Shown: in pieces, positions 1-12,860 of the stretch
Layout of the letters: each line of letters opens with the position of its first letter
Position numbering within the stretch: position 1 is the stretch's first letter
NCBI GenBank assembly: GCA_032871835.1
Contig: CM065296.1
Coordinates: forward strand, 54,217,288 to 54,281,287
From: Dipteronia dyeriana
Taxonomy: Eukaryota > Streptophyta > Magnoliopsida > Sapindales > Sapindaceae
Direction: 5' to 3'
Length of the DNA: 64,000 bases
Notes under the pieces: model-generated
What the model saw: only the letters and a program-made list of their open reading frames with translations
Databases searched by the model: none
What the model was told of the DNA's origin: nothing
Program-made: the position numbers and the translations under genes

Positions 1-2039
1 AAGGCATTAGGAGGGCTATCTAGCTATTTCCATGTCTCGAGATTTGGATGGCAACTATACTCTTACACTCATATCCATCTTGGGGATCGCAGCCCGACTA
101 AGGCATCAGGAGGGCTATCTAGATATTTCCTGGTCCCGAGATCTGGATGGCAACTATGCTCTTACACTCAAATCCTTCTTGGGGATGGTAGCCAGAACAA
201 GGAATCAAGAGCGCTAACTAGCTATTTCCTGGTCTTGTGATCTGGATGGCAACTATGCTCTTACACCTAGAACCTTCTTGGGGTGGTAGCCCAACCAAGG
301 CATCAGGTGCGCTATCTAGCCATTTTCTGGACTTGAGATCTGTATGGCAACTATCCTTATGCACTCATATCCTTCTTAGGGTTGGTAGCCCGACCAAGGC
401 ATCAGGAGCGCTACCTAGCTATTTCATGGTCTTTAGATCTGGACGGAAACTATGCTCATACACTCAGAACCTTATGGGGGGTTGTAGCCCGACCAAGGCA
501 TCAGGAGCGCTATCTAGCTATTTCCTGGTCTCGTGATCTGGGTGGCTATTTTGCTCTTACACTCAGATCCTTCTTGGGGGTGGTAGCCCGACCAAGGCAT
601 CAGGAGAGCTATCTAACTATTTCTTTGTCTTGAGATCTGGATGGAAACTATGCTCTTACACTCATAACCTTCTTAGGGGTGGTAGCCCAACCAAGGCATC
701 AGGAGCGCTATCTAGCTATATCCTGCTCTTGAGATCTAGATGACAACTATGCACTTACACTCAGACCATTCATAGGGGGTTGCAGCCCGACCAAAAAACC
801 AAGAGCGGTATCTAGCTATTTTCTGGTCCTAAGATCTGTATGGCAACTATGCTTTTACACTCAGATCCTTCTTAGGGTTGGTAGCCTGACCAAGGCATCA
901 AGAGCGCTACCCAGCTATTTCATGGTCTTGAGATCTGAATGGAAACTATGCTCATACACTCATAACCTTATAGGGGGTGGTAGCCAGACCAAGGCATCAG
1001 GAGTGCTTTCTAGCTATTTCCTGGTCTCGAGATCTGGATGGTAACTATGCTCTTACACTCAGATCCTTATTGGGGGTGGTTGCCCGACCAAGGCATCAGG
1101 AGAGCTATCTAACTATTTCTTGGTCTTAAGATCTTGATGGAAAATACGCTCTTACACTCAGAACCTTCTTAGGGGTGGTATCCCAACCAAGGCATCAGGA
1201 GCGCTATGTAGCTATATCCTGGTCTTAGGATCTGTATGAAAACTATGCTCTTACACTCAGACCATTCTTAGGGTTGGTAGGCCGATCAAGGCATCAGGAG
1301 CGCTACCTAGCTATTTCATGGTCTTGAGATCTGGATGGAAACTATGCTCATTCACTCAGAACCTTATTGGGGGGTAATAGCCAGACCAAGGCATCAGGAG
1401 CGCTATCTAGCTATTTCCTGGTATCAAGATGAGGATGGCAACTATGCTCTTACACTCAGATACTTCTCTGGGGTGGTAGCCCGACTTAGTTATGAGGAGA
1501 GCTATCTAACTATTCCATGGTCTTTAGATCTGAATGGAAACTATGCTTTTACACTCAGAACCTTCTTGGGGTGGTAGGCCAACCAATTCATCAGGACCAC
1601 TATCAAGCTATATCCTGGTCTTGAAATCTAGATGACAACTATGCTCTTACACTCAAACCATTCTTAGGGGGTGGTAGCCTGACCAAGGCATCAGAAGCGC
1701 TATCTAGCTATTTTTTGATCCTGAGATCTGTATGGCAACTATGCTTTTACACTAAGATACTTCTTAGGGTTGGTAGCCCGACCAAGGCATCAGGAGCACT
1801 ACCTAGCTTTTTCCTGGTCTTGAGATCTAAATGGCAACTATGCTCTTACACTTGGATCCTTCTTAGAGGTGATAGCCCGACCAAGGCATTAGGAGGGCTA
1901 TCTAGCAATTTCCTGGTGTCGAGATCTTGATGGCTACTATGCTCTTACACTTAGATCCTTCTTGGGGGTGGTAGCCAAACCAAGGCATTAGGAGGGCCAT
2001 CTAGCTATTTCCTGGTCTCGAGATCTGGATGACAACTAT

Positions 2040-3020
2040 GCTCTTACACTCAGACCCTTCTTGGGGGTTGTAGCCCGACCAAGGCATCAGGAGCGATATC
2101 TAGCTATTTCCTGGTCCTGAGATCTGTATGGCAACTATGCTTTTATACTCAGATCCTTCTTAGGGTTGGTAGCCCGACCAAGGCATCAGGAGCGCTACCT
2201 AGCTATTTCATGGTCTTGAGGTCTGGATTGAAACTATGTTCATAGACTCAGAACCTTATGGGGGGTTGTAACCCGACCAAGGCATGAGAAGCGCTATCTA
2301 GCTATTTATTGGTCTCAAGATCTGGATGGCAACTATGCTCTTACACTCAGATCCTTCTTAGGGGTGGTAGCCCGACCAAGGCATCAAGAGAGCTATCTAA
2401 CTATTTCTTTGTCTTGAGATCTGGATGGAAACTATGCTCTTACACTCAAAACCTTCTTGGGGGTGGTAGCCCAACCAAGGCATCATGAGCACTATCTAGC
2501 TATATCCTAGTCTTGAGATCTGGTTGAAAACTATGCTCTTACATTCAGACCATTCTCAGAGGGTTGTAGCCCGACCAAGGCATCAGGAGCACTATCTAGC
2601 TATTTTCTGGTCCTGAGATCTGTATGGCAACTATGCTTTTGCACTCAGATCCTTCTTAGGGTTGGTAGCCTGACAAAGGCATCAAGAGCGCTACCCAGCT
2701 TTTTCATGGTCTTGAGATCTGAATGGAAACTATGCTCATACATTTAGAACCTTATAGGGGGTGGTAGCCCGACCAAGGCATCAGGAGCGTTATCTAGCTA
2801 TTTCCTGGTCTCAAGATCTGAAAGGCAACTATGCTCTTACACTCAGAACCTTCTTGGGTGTTGTAGCCTATCCAAGGCATCAGGAGTGCTATCTACCTAT
2901 ATCCTGGTCTTGAGATCTGGATGACAACTATGCTCTTACACTCAGACCATTCTTAGTGGTAGGTAGCCCGACCAAGGAATCAGGAGAGCTATCTAACTAT
3001 TCCTTGGTCTTGAGATCTGT
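2040..3020 (+). repeat. Left copy of a 2,177-bp-spaced duplicated block
   Basis: This block matches 4,217-5,197 monomer for monomer. A rare shared variant, CATAGACTCAGAACC followed by an unusual GGGGGGTTGTAACCC, lies at 2,241 and again at 4,418, an offset of 2,177 (22 monomers less 1 bp). The marker TCTTAGTGGT recurs at 2,951 and 5,127 with nearly the same offset. The copies differ at many single bases, so the duplication is older than those further right. Block edges are approximate because they were judged by eye. Confidence 0.65.
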
Positions 3021-4216
3021 ATGGCAACTATGCTTTTACACTCGGATTCTTTTTAGGATTGGTAGCCTGACCAAGGCATCAGGAGCACCACGTAGCTTTT
3101 TCCTGGTCTTGAGATCTGGATGACAACTATGCTCTTACACTCAAACCCTTCTTGGGAGTGGTAGCCCGACCAAGGCATCAGGAGCGCTATCTAGCTATTT
3201 TCTGGTCTTGAGATCTGTATGGCAACTATGCTTTTGCACTCAGATCCTTCTTAGTGTTGGTATCCTGACAAATGCATCAGAAGCGCTACCCAGCTATTTC
3301 ATGGTCTTGAGATCTGAATGGAAACTATACTCATACACTCAGAACCTGATAGGGGTGGTAGCCCGACCAAGACATCAGGAGCGCTATCTAGCTGTTTCCT
3401 GGTCTGGAGATCTTAAAGGCAAAATTCTCTTACACTCAGAACCTTCTTGGGGGTGGTAGCCTAACCAAGGCATCAGGAGCACTATCTAGCTATATCCTGG
3501 TCTAGAGATCTGGATGACAACTATGCTCTTACACTCAGACCATTTTTAGGGGTTGGTCGTCCGACCAAGGCATCAGGAGTGCTATCTAGCTATTTTCGGG
3601 TCCTGAGATGTGTACGGCAACTATGCTTTTACACTCAGATCCTTCTTAGGGTTGGTGTCCTAACGAAGGTATCAAGAGCGCTATCTAGCTATATCCTGGT
3701 CCTTAGATCTCGATGACAACTATGCTCTTCCACTCAGACCATTCTGAGGGGGTTGTAGCCCTACCAAGGCATCAGGAGCGCTATCTAGCTATTTTCTGGT
3801 TTTGAGATCTGTATGGCAACTATGCTTTTACACTAAGATCCTTCTTAGGGTTGGTAGCCTGACCAAGGCATCAGGAGCGCTACCCAGCTATTTCATGGTC
3901 TTGAGATCTGAATGGAAACTATGCTCATACACTCAGAACCTTATAGGGGGTGGTAGCCCGACCAAGGCATCAAGAGCGCTATCTAGCTATTTCCTGGTCT
4001 CGAGATCTTAATAAAAACTATGCTCTTACAATCAGATCCTTCTTGGGGGTGGTTGTTCGACCAAGGCATCAGGAGAGCTATCTAATTATTTCTTGGTCTT
4101 GAGATCTGGATGGAAACTATAATCTTACTCTCAGAACCTTCTTGGTGGTAGCCCGATCAAGGCATCAGGAGAGCTATCTAACTATTTCTCTGTCTTGAGA
4201 TCTGGATGGAAACTAT

Positions 4217-5197
4217 GCTCTTACGCTCAGACCCTTCTTGGGGGTTGTAGCCCGACCAAGGCATCAGGAGCGATATCTTGCTATTTCCTGGTCCTGAGAT
4301 CTGTATGGCAACTATGCTTTTACACTCAGATCCTTCTTAGGGTTGGTAGCCCGACCCAGGCATCAGGAGCGCTACCTATCTATTTCATGGTCTTGAGATC
4401 TGGATGGAAACTATGCTCATAGACTCAGAACCTTATGGGGGGTTGTAACCCCACCAAGGCATCAGGAGCGCTATCTAGCTATTTCCTGGTCTCGAGATCT
4501 GTATGGCAACTATGCTCTTACACTCAGATCCTTCTTGAGGCTGGTAGCCCGACCAAGGCATCAAGAGATCTATCTAACTATTTCTTCGTCTTGAGATCTG
4601 GATGGAAACTATGCTCTTACACTCAAAACCTTCTTGGGGGTGGTAGCCCAACCAAGGCATTATGAGCGCTATCTAGCTATATCCTGGTCTTGAGATCTGG
4701 TTGAAAACGATGCTCTTACACTCAGACCATTCTTAGAGGGTTGTAGCCCGACCAAGGCATCAAGAGCGCTATCTGGCTATTTTCTGGTCCTGAGATCTGT
4801 ATGGCAACTATGCTTTTGCACTTAGATCCTTCTTAGTGTTGGTAGCCTGACAAAGGCATCAGGAGCGCTACCCAGCTATTTCATGGTCTTGAGATTTGAA
4901 TGGAAACTATGCTCACACACTTAGAACCTTATAGGGGTGGTAGCCCGACCAAGGCATCAAGAGCGCTATCTAGCTATTTCCTGGTCTCGAGATCTGAAAG
5001 GCAACTATGTTCTTACACTCAGAATCTTCTTGGGGGTGGTAGCCTAACCAAGGCATCAGGAGCGTTATCCAGCTATATCCTGGTTTTAAGATATGGATGA
5101 CAACTATACACTTACACTCAGACCATTCTTAGTGGTTGGTAGCCCGACCAAGGTATCAGGAGAGCTATCTAACTATTCCTTGGTCTTGAGATCTGAA
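4217..5197 (+). repeat. Right copy of the 2,177-bp-spaced block
   Basis: This is the partner of 2,040-3,020. It carries the same order of variant monomers, including the CATAGACTCAG monomer at 4,418. A further marker, ACTATTTCTTCGTCTTGAG at about 4,575, recurs at about 5,962, 1,387 bp on. That is close to the 14-monomer spacing of the clean higher-order repeats at 8.1-12.3 kb. Confidence 0.6.
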
Positions 5198-8110
5198 TGG
5201 AAACTATGCTTTTACACTCAGAACCTTGTTTATGTGGTAGGCCAACCAACTCATCAGGATTACTATCTAGCTATATCCTTGTCTTGAGATCTAGATGACA
5301 ACTATGCTCGTACACTCAAACCATTCTTAGGGGGTGGTAGCCCGACCAAGGCATAAGGAACGCTATCTAGCTATTTTTTGATCTTGAGATCTGTATGGCA
5401 ACTATGCTTTTACACTCAGATCCTTCTTAGGGTTAGTATCCTGACCAAGGCATCAAGAGCACCACCTAGCTTTTTCCTGGTCTTGAGATTTAGGTGGCAA
5501 CTATGCTTTTACACTTGGATCCTTCTTAAGGGTGATAGCCCGACCAAGCCATTATTAGGTCTATTTAGCTATTTCCTGGTGTCGAGATCTGGTTGGCAAC
5601 TATGCCCATACACTTAGATCCTTCTTAGGGGTGGTAGCCCGACCAAGGCATCAAGAGGGCTATCTAGCTATTTCCTGGTCTCGAGATCTGGATGACAACT
5701 ATGCTCTTACACTCAAACCCTTCTTCGGGGTGGTAGCCCGACCAAGGCATCATGAGCGCTATCTAGCTGATTCCTGGTCCTAAGATCTGTATGGCAACTA
5801 TGCTTTTACACTCAGATCCTTCTTAGGGTTGGTAGCCCGACCAAGGCATCAGGATTGCTATCTAGCTATTTCCTAGTCTCGAGATCTTGATGGCAACTAT
5901 GCTCTTACACTCAGATCCTTCTTGGGGGTGGTAGCCCGACCAAGGCATCATGAGAGCTATCTAACTATTTCTTCGTCTTGAGATCTGGATGGAAACTATG
6001 CTCTTACACTCAGAACCTTCTTGGGGGTGGTAGCCCAACCAAGGCATCATGAGCGCTATCTAGCTATATCCTGGTCTTGAGATCTGATTGAAAACTATGC
6101 TCTTACACTCAGACCATTCTTAGGGGGTTGTAGCCCGACCAAGGCATCAGGAGCGCTATCTAGCTATTTTCTGGTCCTGAGATCTGTATAGCAACTATGC
6201 TTTTGCATTCAGATCCTTCTTAGGGTTGGTAGCCTGACAAATGTATCAAGAGCGCTACCCAGCTATTTCATGGTCTTGAGATCTGAATGGAAACTATGCT
6301 CATACACTCGGAACCTGGTAGGGGTTGTAGCCCGACCAATGCATCATGAGAGCTATCTAGCTATTTTCTGGTCTGGAGATCTGATAGGCAAATATGCTCT
6401 TACACTCAGAACCTTCTTGGGGTTGGTAGCCTAACCAAGGCATCAGGAGCGCTATCTAGCTATATCCTGGTCTAGAGATCTGGATGACAACTATGCTCCT
6501 ACACTCAGACCATTCTTAGGAGTTTGCAGTCCGACCAAGGCATCAAGAGTGCTATCTAGCTATTTTCGGGTCCTGAGATCTGTACGGCAACTATACTTTT
6601 ACACTCAGATCCTTATTAGGGCTTGGCAACTCGATCAAGGCATCAGGAGCGCTACCTAGCTATTTCATGGTCTTGAGATCTGGTTGGAAACTATGCTCAT
6701 ACACACAGAATCTTATTGGGTGTGGTAGCCCGACCAAGACATCAAGAGCGCTATCCAGCTATTTTCTGATCCTGAGATCTGTACGGCAACTACGCTTTTA
6801 CACTCAGATCCTTCTTAGAGTTGGTAACCCGATCAAGGCTTCAGGAGCGCTATCTAGCTATATCCTGGTCTTGAGATCTGGATGACAACTATGATCTTTC
6901 ACTCAGACCATTCTGAGGGGGTTGTAGCTCTACCAAGGCATCAGGTGAGCTATCTAGCTATTTCCTGGTCTTGAGATCTGTATGGCAACTATGCTTTTAC
7001 ACTATGATCCTTCTTAGGGTTGGTAGCCTGACCAAGGCTTCAGGAGCGCTACCAAGCTATTTCATGGTCTTGAGATCTGAATGGAAACTATGCTCATACA
7101 TTCAGATCCTTCTTGGGGGTGGTTGTTCGACCAAGGCATCAGGATAGCTATCTAATTATTTCTTGGTCTTGTGATCTGGATGACAACTAGGCTTTTACAC
7201 TCAGACCCTTCTTAAGGTTGGTAGCCCGATCAAGGCATCAGGAGCGCTACCTAGCTATTTAATGGTCTTGAGATCTGGATGGAAACTATGCTCATACACT
7301 CAGAATCTTTTTAGGGGTGATAGCCCGACCATGGCATCAAGAGCGCTATCTAGCTATATCCTGGTCGTGAGATCTGGATGACAACTATGCTTTTACACTC
7401 AGACCATTCTTAGGGGTTGGTAACCCGACCAAGGCATGAGTAGCGCTATCTAGCTATTTTCTGGTCCTGAGATCTGTACGGTAACTATGCTTTTACACTC
7501 AAATCCTTCTTAGGGTTGGTAGCCCGATCAAAGCATCAGGAGCGGTACCTAGCTATTTCATGGTCTTGAGATCTGGATGGAAACTATGCTCATACACTCA
7601 GAATCTTATTGGGGGCGGTAGCCCGACCATGGCATCAAGAGCGCTATCTAGCTATTTTCTGGTCCTGAGATCTTTACGGCAACTATGCTTTTACACTCAG
7701 ATATTTCATAGGGTTGGTAACCCGACTAAGGCATCATGAGCGCTATCTAGCTATATCCTGGTCTTGAGATATGAATGACAACTATGCTCTTATACTCAGA
7801 CCATTCTTAGGGTTGGTAGTCCGATCAAGGCATCAGGAGCGCTATTTAGCTATATCCTGGTCTTAAGATCTGGATGACAACTATGCTCTTCCACTCAGAC
7901 CATTCTTAGGGGTTGGTAGCCCGACCAAGGCATCAGTAGCGCTATCTAGCTATTTTCTGGTCCTGAGATCTGTACGGCAACTATGCTTTTACACTCAGAT
8001 CCTTATTAGGGTTGGTAGCCCGATCAAGGCATTAGAAGCGCTATCTAGCTATTTCCTGGTCTTGAGATCTGGATGGCAACTATGCTCTTACACTCAGACA
8101 ATTCTTAGGG

Positions 8111-9498
8111 GGTTGTAGCCCGACCAAGGCATCATGAGCGCTATCTAGATATATCCTAGTCTTATGATCTGGATGACAACTATGCTCTTACACTCAGACC
8201 CTTGTTAGGGTTGGTAGCCCGATCAAGGCATCAGGAGCGCTGTCTAGCTATATCCTGGTCTTATAATCATGATGACAACTATGCTCTTCCACTCAGACCA
8301 TTCTTAGGGGGTTGTAGCCCTACCAAGGCATCAGGAGCGCTATCTAGCTATTTTTTGGTCTTGAGATCTGTATGGCAACTATGCTTTTACACTAAGATCC
8401 TTCTTAGGGTTGGTAGCCTGACCAAGGCATCAGGAGCGCTACCCAGCTATTTCATGGTCTTGAGATCTGAATGGAAACTATGCTCATACACTCAGAACCT
8501 TATATGGGTGCTAGCCCAACCAAGGCATCAAGAGCGCTATCTAGCTATTTCCTGGTCTCGAGATCTGGATGGAAACTATGCTCTTACACTCAGAACCTTC
8601 TTGGGGGTGGTAGCCCAACCAAGGCATCAGGAGCGCTATCTAGATATATCCTGGTCTTGAGATCTGGATGACAACTATGCTCTTACACTCAGACCATTCT
8701 TAGTGGCTGGTAGCCTGACCAAGGCATCAGTAGCGCTATCTAGCTATTTTCTGGTCCTGAGATCTGTACGGCAACTATGCTTTTACACTCAGATCCTTAT
8801 TAGGGTTGGTAGCCCGATCAAGGCATTTGGAGCAGTACCTAGCTATTTCATGGTCTTGAGATCAGGATGAAAACTATGCTCATACACTCAGAATCTTACT
8901 AGGGGTGGTAGCCCGACCATGGCATCAAGAGCGCTATCTAGCTATTTTCTGGTCCTGAGATCTGTACGGCAACTATGCTTTTACACTCAGATCTTTCTTA
9001 GGGTTGGTAGCATGACCAAGGCATCAGGAGCGCTACCCAGCTATTTCATGGTCTTGAGATCTGAATGGAAACTATGCTCAAACACTCAGAACCTTATATA
9101 TGTGGTGGCCAAAGCAAGGCATCAAGAGCGCTATCTAGCTATTTATTCATCTTTAGATCTGGATGGAAACTATGCCTTTACACTCAGAACCTTCTTGGGG
9201 GTGGTAGCCCAACCAAGGCATCAGGAGCGCTATCTAGATATATTCTGGTCTTGAGATCTGGATGACAACTATGCTCTTACACTCAGACCATTCTTAGGGG
9301 TTGGTAGCCCGACCAAGGCATTAGTAGCGCTATCTAGCTATTTTCTTATCCTGAGATCTGTACGGCAACTATGCTTTTACACTCAGATCCTTATTAGGGT
9401 TGGTAGCCCGATCAAGGCATTAGGAGAGCTATCTAGCTATTTCATGGTCTTGAGATCTGGATGAAAACTATGCTCTTACACTCAGATAATTCGTAGGG
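8111..9498 (+). repeat. 14-monomer higher-order repeat, copy 1 (1,388 bp)
   Basis: This is the first of three consecutive 1,388-bp units. The GGTTGTAGCCCG landmark lies at 8,111, 9,499, 10,887 and 12,275, exactly 1,388 apart. The length equals 14 monomers of 99 bp plus 2 bp. By eye there are only about five base differences from copy 2 (for example around 8,268-8,270, 8,334 and 8,886), so identity is above 99%. The monomers inside one unit differ from each other far more than that, which defines a true higher-order repeat. The left flank diverges just before 8,111 (CAGACAATTCTTAGG, against CAGATAATTCGTAGG at the ends of the three copies). Confidence 0.93.
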
Positions 9499-10886
9499 GG
9501 TTGTAGCCCGACCAAGGCATCATGAGCGCTATCTAGATATATCCTAGTCTTATGATCTGGATGACAACTATGCTCTTACACTCAGACCCTTGTTAGGGTT
9601 GGTAGCCCGATCAAGGCATCAGGAGCGCTGTCTAGCTATATCCTGGTCTTATAATCTGGATGACAACTATGCTCTTCCACTCAGACCATTCTTAGGGGGT
9701 TGTAGCCCTACCAAGGCATCAGGAGAGCTATCTAGCTATTTTTTGGTCTTGAGATCTGTATGGCAACTATGCTTTTACACTAAGATCCTTCTTAGGGTTG
9801 GTAGCCTGACCAAGGCATCAGGAGCGCTACCCAGCTATTTCATGGTCTTGAGATCTGAATGGAAACTATGCTCATACACTCAGAACCTTATATGGGTGCT
9901 AGCCCAACCAAGGCATCAAGAGCGCTATCTAGCTATTTCCTGGTCTCGAGATCTGGATGGAAACTATGCTCTTACACTCAGAACCTTCTTGGGGGTGGTA
10001 GCCCAACCAAGGCATCAGGAGCGCTATCTAGATATATCCTGGTCTTGAGATCTGGATGACAACTATGCTCTTACACTCAGACCATTCTTAGTGGCTGGTA
10101 GCCTGACCAAGGCATCAGTAGCGCTATCTAGCTATTTTCTGGTCCTGAGATCTGTACGGCAACTATGCTTTTACACTCAGATCCTTATTAGGGTTGGTAG
10201 CCCGATCAAGGCATTTGGAGCAGTACCTAGCTATTTCATGGTCTTGAGATCAGGATGAAAACTATGCTCATACACTCAGAATCTTACTGGGGGTGGTAGC
10301 CCGACCATGGCATCAAGAGCGCTATCTAGCTATTTTCTGGTCCTGAGATCTGTACGGCAACTATGCTTTTACACTCAGATCTTTCTTAGGGTTGGTAGCA
10401 TGACCAAGGCATCAGGAGCGCTACCCAGCTATTTCATGGTCTTGAGATCTGAATGGAAACTATGCTCAAACACTCAGAACCTTATATATGTGGTGGCCAA
10501 AGCAAGGCATCAAGAGCGCTATCTAGCTATTTATTCATCTTTAGATCTGGATGGAAACTATGCCTTTACACTCAGAACCTTCTTGGGGGTGGTAGCCCAA
10601 CCAAGGCATCAGGAGCGCTATCTAGATATATTCTGGTCTTGAGATCTGGATGACAACTATGCTCTTACACTCAGACCATTCTTAGGGGTTGGTAGCCCGA
10701 CCAAGGCATTAGTAGCGCTATCTAGCTATTTTCTTATCCTGAGATCTGTACGGCAACTATGCTTTTACACTCAGATCCTTATTAGGGTTGGTAGCCCGAT
10801 CAAGGCATTAGGAGAGCTATCTAGCTATTTCATGGTCTTGAGATCTGGATGAAAACTATGCTCTTACACTCAGATAATTCGTAGGG
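9499..10886 (+). repeat. 14-monomer higher-order repeat, copy 2 (1,388 bp)
   Basis: This is the middle unit, joined without a gap to copies 1 and 3. Private differences include AGGAGAGCTA at about 9,720, where both neighbours have AGGAGCGCTA. It shares CTTACTGGGGG at about 10,274 with copy 3 against copy 1. One monomer in each copy has lost the usual core: GTGGCCAAAGCAAGGCATC at about 10,492 replaces TAGCCCGACCAAGGCATC. Confidence 0.93.
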
Positions 10887-12274
10887 GGTTGTAGCCCGAC
10901 CAAGGCATCATGAGCGCTATCTAGATATATCCTAGTCTTATGATCTGGATGACAACTATGCTCTTACACTCAGACCCTTGTTAGGGTTGGTAGCCCGATC
11001 AAGGCATCAGGAGCGCTGTCTAGCTATATCCTGGTCTTATAATCTGGATGACAACTATGCTCTTCCACTCAGACCATTCTTAGGGGGTTGTAGCCCTACC
11101 AAGGCATCAGGAGCGCTATCTAGCTATTTTTTGGTCTTGAGATCTGTATGGCAACTATGCTTTTACACTAAGATCCTTCTTAGGGTTGGTAGCCTGACCA
11201 AGGCATCAGGAGCGCTACCCAGCTATTTCATGGTCTTGAGATCTGAATGGAAAATATGCTCATACACTCAGAACCTTATATGGGTGCTAGCCCAACCAAG
11301 GCATCAAGAGCGCTATCTAGCTATTTCCTGATCTCGAGATCTGGATGGAAACTATGCTCTTACACTCAGAACCTTCTTGGGGGTGGTAGCCCAACCAAGG
11401 CATCAGGAGCGCTATCTAGATATATCCTGGTCTTGAGATCTGGATGACAACTATGCTCTTACACTCAGACCATTCTTAGTGGCTGGTAGCCTGACCAAGG
11501 CATCAGTAGCGCTATCTAGCTATTTTCTGGTCCTGAGATCTGTACGGCAACTATGCTTTTACACTCAGATCCTTATTAGGGTTGGTAGCCCGATCAAGGC
11601 ATTTGGAGCAGTACCTAGCTATTTCATGGTCTTGAGATCAGGATGAAAACTATGCTCATACACTCAGAATCTTACTGGGGGTGGTAGCCCGACCATGGCA
11701 TCAAGAGCGCTATCTAGCTATTTTCTGGTCCTGAGATCTGTACGGCAACTATGCTTTTACACTCAGATCTTTCTTAGGGTTGGTAGCATGACCAAGGCAT
11801 CAGGAGCGCTACCCAGCTATTTCATGGTCTTGAGATCTGAATGGAAACTATGCTCAAACACTCAGAACCTTATATATGTGGTGGCCAAAGCAAGGCATCA
11901 AGAGCGCTATCTAGCTATTTATTCATCTTTAGATCTGGATGGAAACTATGCCTTTACACTCAGAACCTTCTTGGGGGTGGTAGCCCAACCAAGGCATCAG
12001 GAGCGCTATCTAGATATATCCTGGTCTTGAGATCTGGATGACAACTATGCTCTTACACTCAGACCATTCTTAGGGGTTGGTAGCCCGACCAAGGCATTAG
12101 TAGCGCTATCTAGCTATTTTCTTATCCTGAGATCTGTACGGCAACTATGCTTTTACACTCAGATCCTTAATAGGGTTGGTAGCCCGATCAAGGCATTAGG
12201 AGAGCTATCTAGCTATTTCATGGTCTTGAGATCTGGATGAAAACTATGCTCTTACACTCAGATAATTCGTAGGG
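10887..12274 (+). repeat. 14-monomer higher-order repeat, copy 3 (1,388 bp)
   Basis: This is the third unit. Private differences include GGAAAATATG at about 11,249, TGATCTCGAG at about 11,330, TATATCCTGG at about 12,015 and CCTTAATAGG at about 12,167. The first of these breaks the 152-codon open frame in sense but not in length, and the upstream change shortens it. The rest matches copies 1 and 2 base for base as far as I can follow it. Confidence 0.93.
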
Positions 12275-12860
12275 GGTTGTAGCCCGACCAGGGAATCATG
12301 AGCGCTATCTAGATATATCCTGGTCTTATGATCTGGATGACAACTATGCTCTTACACTCAGACCCTTCTTAGGGTTGGTAGCCCGATCAAGGCATCAGGA
12401 GCACTATCTAGCTATATCCTGGTCTTAAGATCTGGATGACAACTATACTCTTCCACTCAGACCATTCTTAGGGGGTTGTAGCCCTATCAAGGCATCAGGA
12501 GCGCTATCTAGCTATTTTTTGGTCTTGAGATCTGTATGGCAACTATGCTTTTACACTAAGATCCTTCTTAGGGTAGGTAGCTTGACCAAGGCATCAGGAG
12601 CGCTACCCAGCTATTTCATGGTCTTGAGATCTGAATGGAAACTATGCTCATACACTCAGAACCTTATAGGGGTGGTAGCCCGACCAAGGCATCAAGAGCG
12701 CTATCTAGCTATTTCCTGGTCTCGAGATCTGAATGGCAACTATGCTCCTACACTCAGAACCTTCTTGGGGGTGGTAGCCTAACCAAGGCATCAGGAGCGC
12801 TATCTAGCTATATCCTGGTCTTGAGATCTGGATGACAACTATGCTCTTACACTCTGACCA
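12275..12860 (+). repeat. Diverged partial fourth copy of the 1,388-bp unit
   Basis: Monomer order continues as at the start of the 1,388-bp unit (the TCTTATGATCTGGATGAC monomer, then the ACTCTTCCACTCAG monomer, then the ACACTAAGATCC monomer). Differences are much denser, for example CCAGGGAATCATG at about 12,288 and GGGTAGGTAGCTTGACC at about 12,571. After about 12,860 the left-domain variants stop. This is either the older template from which the three clean copies amplified or a fourth copy that escaped homogenisation. Confidence 0.75.

Larger units (their letters stand above)
1..8110 (+). repeat. Diverged left domain of the array
   Basis: These monomers differ from each other more than those to the right and have their own diagnostic variants: GGAAACTATGCTCATACAC followed by CAGAACCTTA, CTTAGGGTTGGTAGCC, and CTAGCTATATCCTGG. 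Several monomer types alternate in a loose order without a clean higher-order period. The 82-bp short monomer and the CATTTATTCTC monomer, both common after 13.7 kb, were not seen here. A three-base contraction occurs at about 4,140-4,150 (CTTCTTGGTGGTAG). The pattern fits an older or less recently homogenised flank of the array. That age reading is inferred from visible divergence only. Confidence 0.8.

Noticed and set aside
8202..8660. A 152-codon open frame, repeated at 9,590-10,048 and shortened at 10,978-11,331
   Set aside because: It is the satellite read through in one frame. Its copies follow the 1,388-bp duplication, a single base change shortens the third, and it shows no signal, domain or start context beyond the 33-residue periodicity of the monomer.
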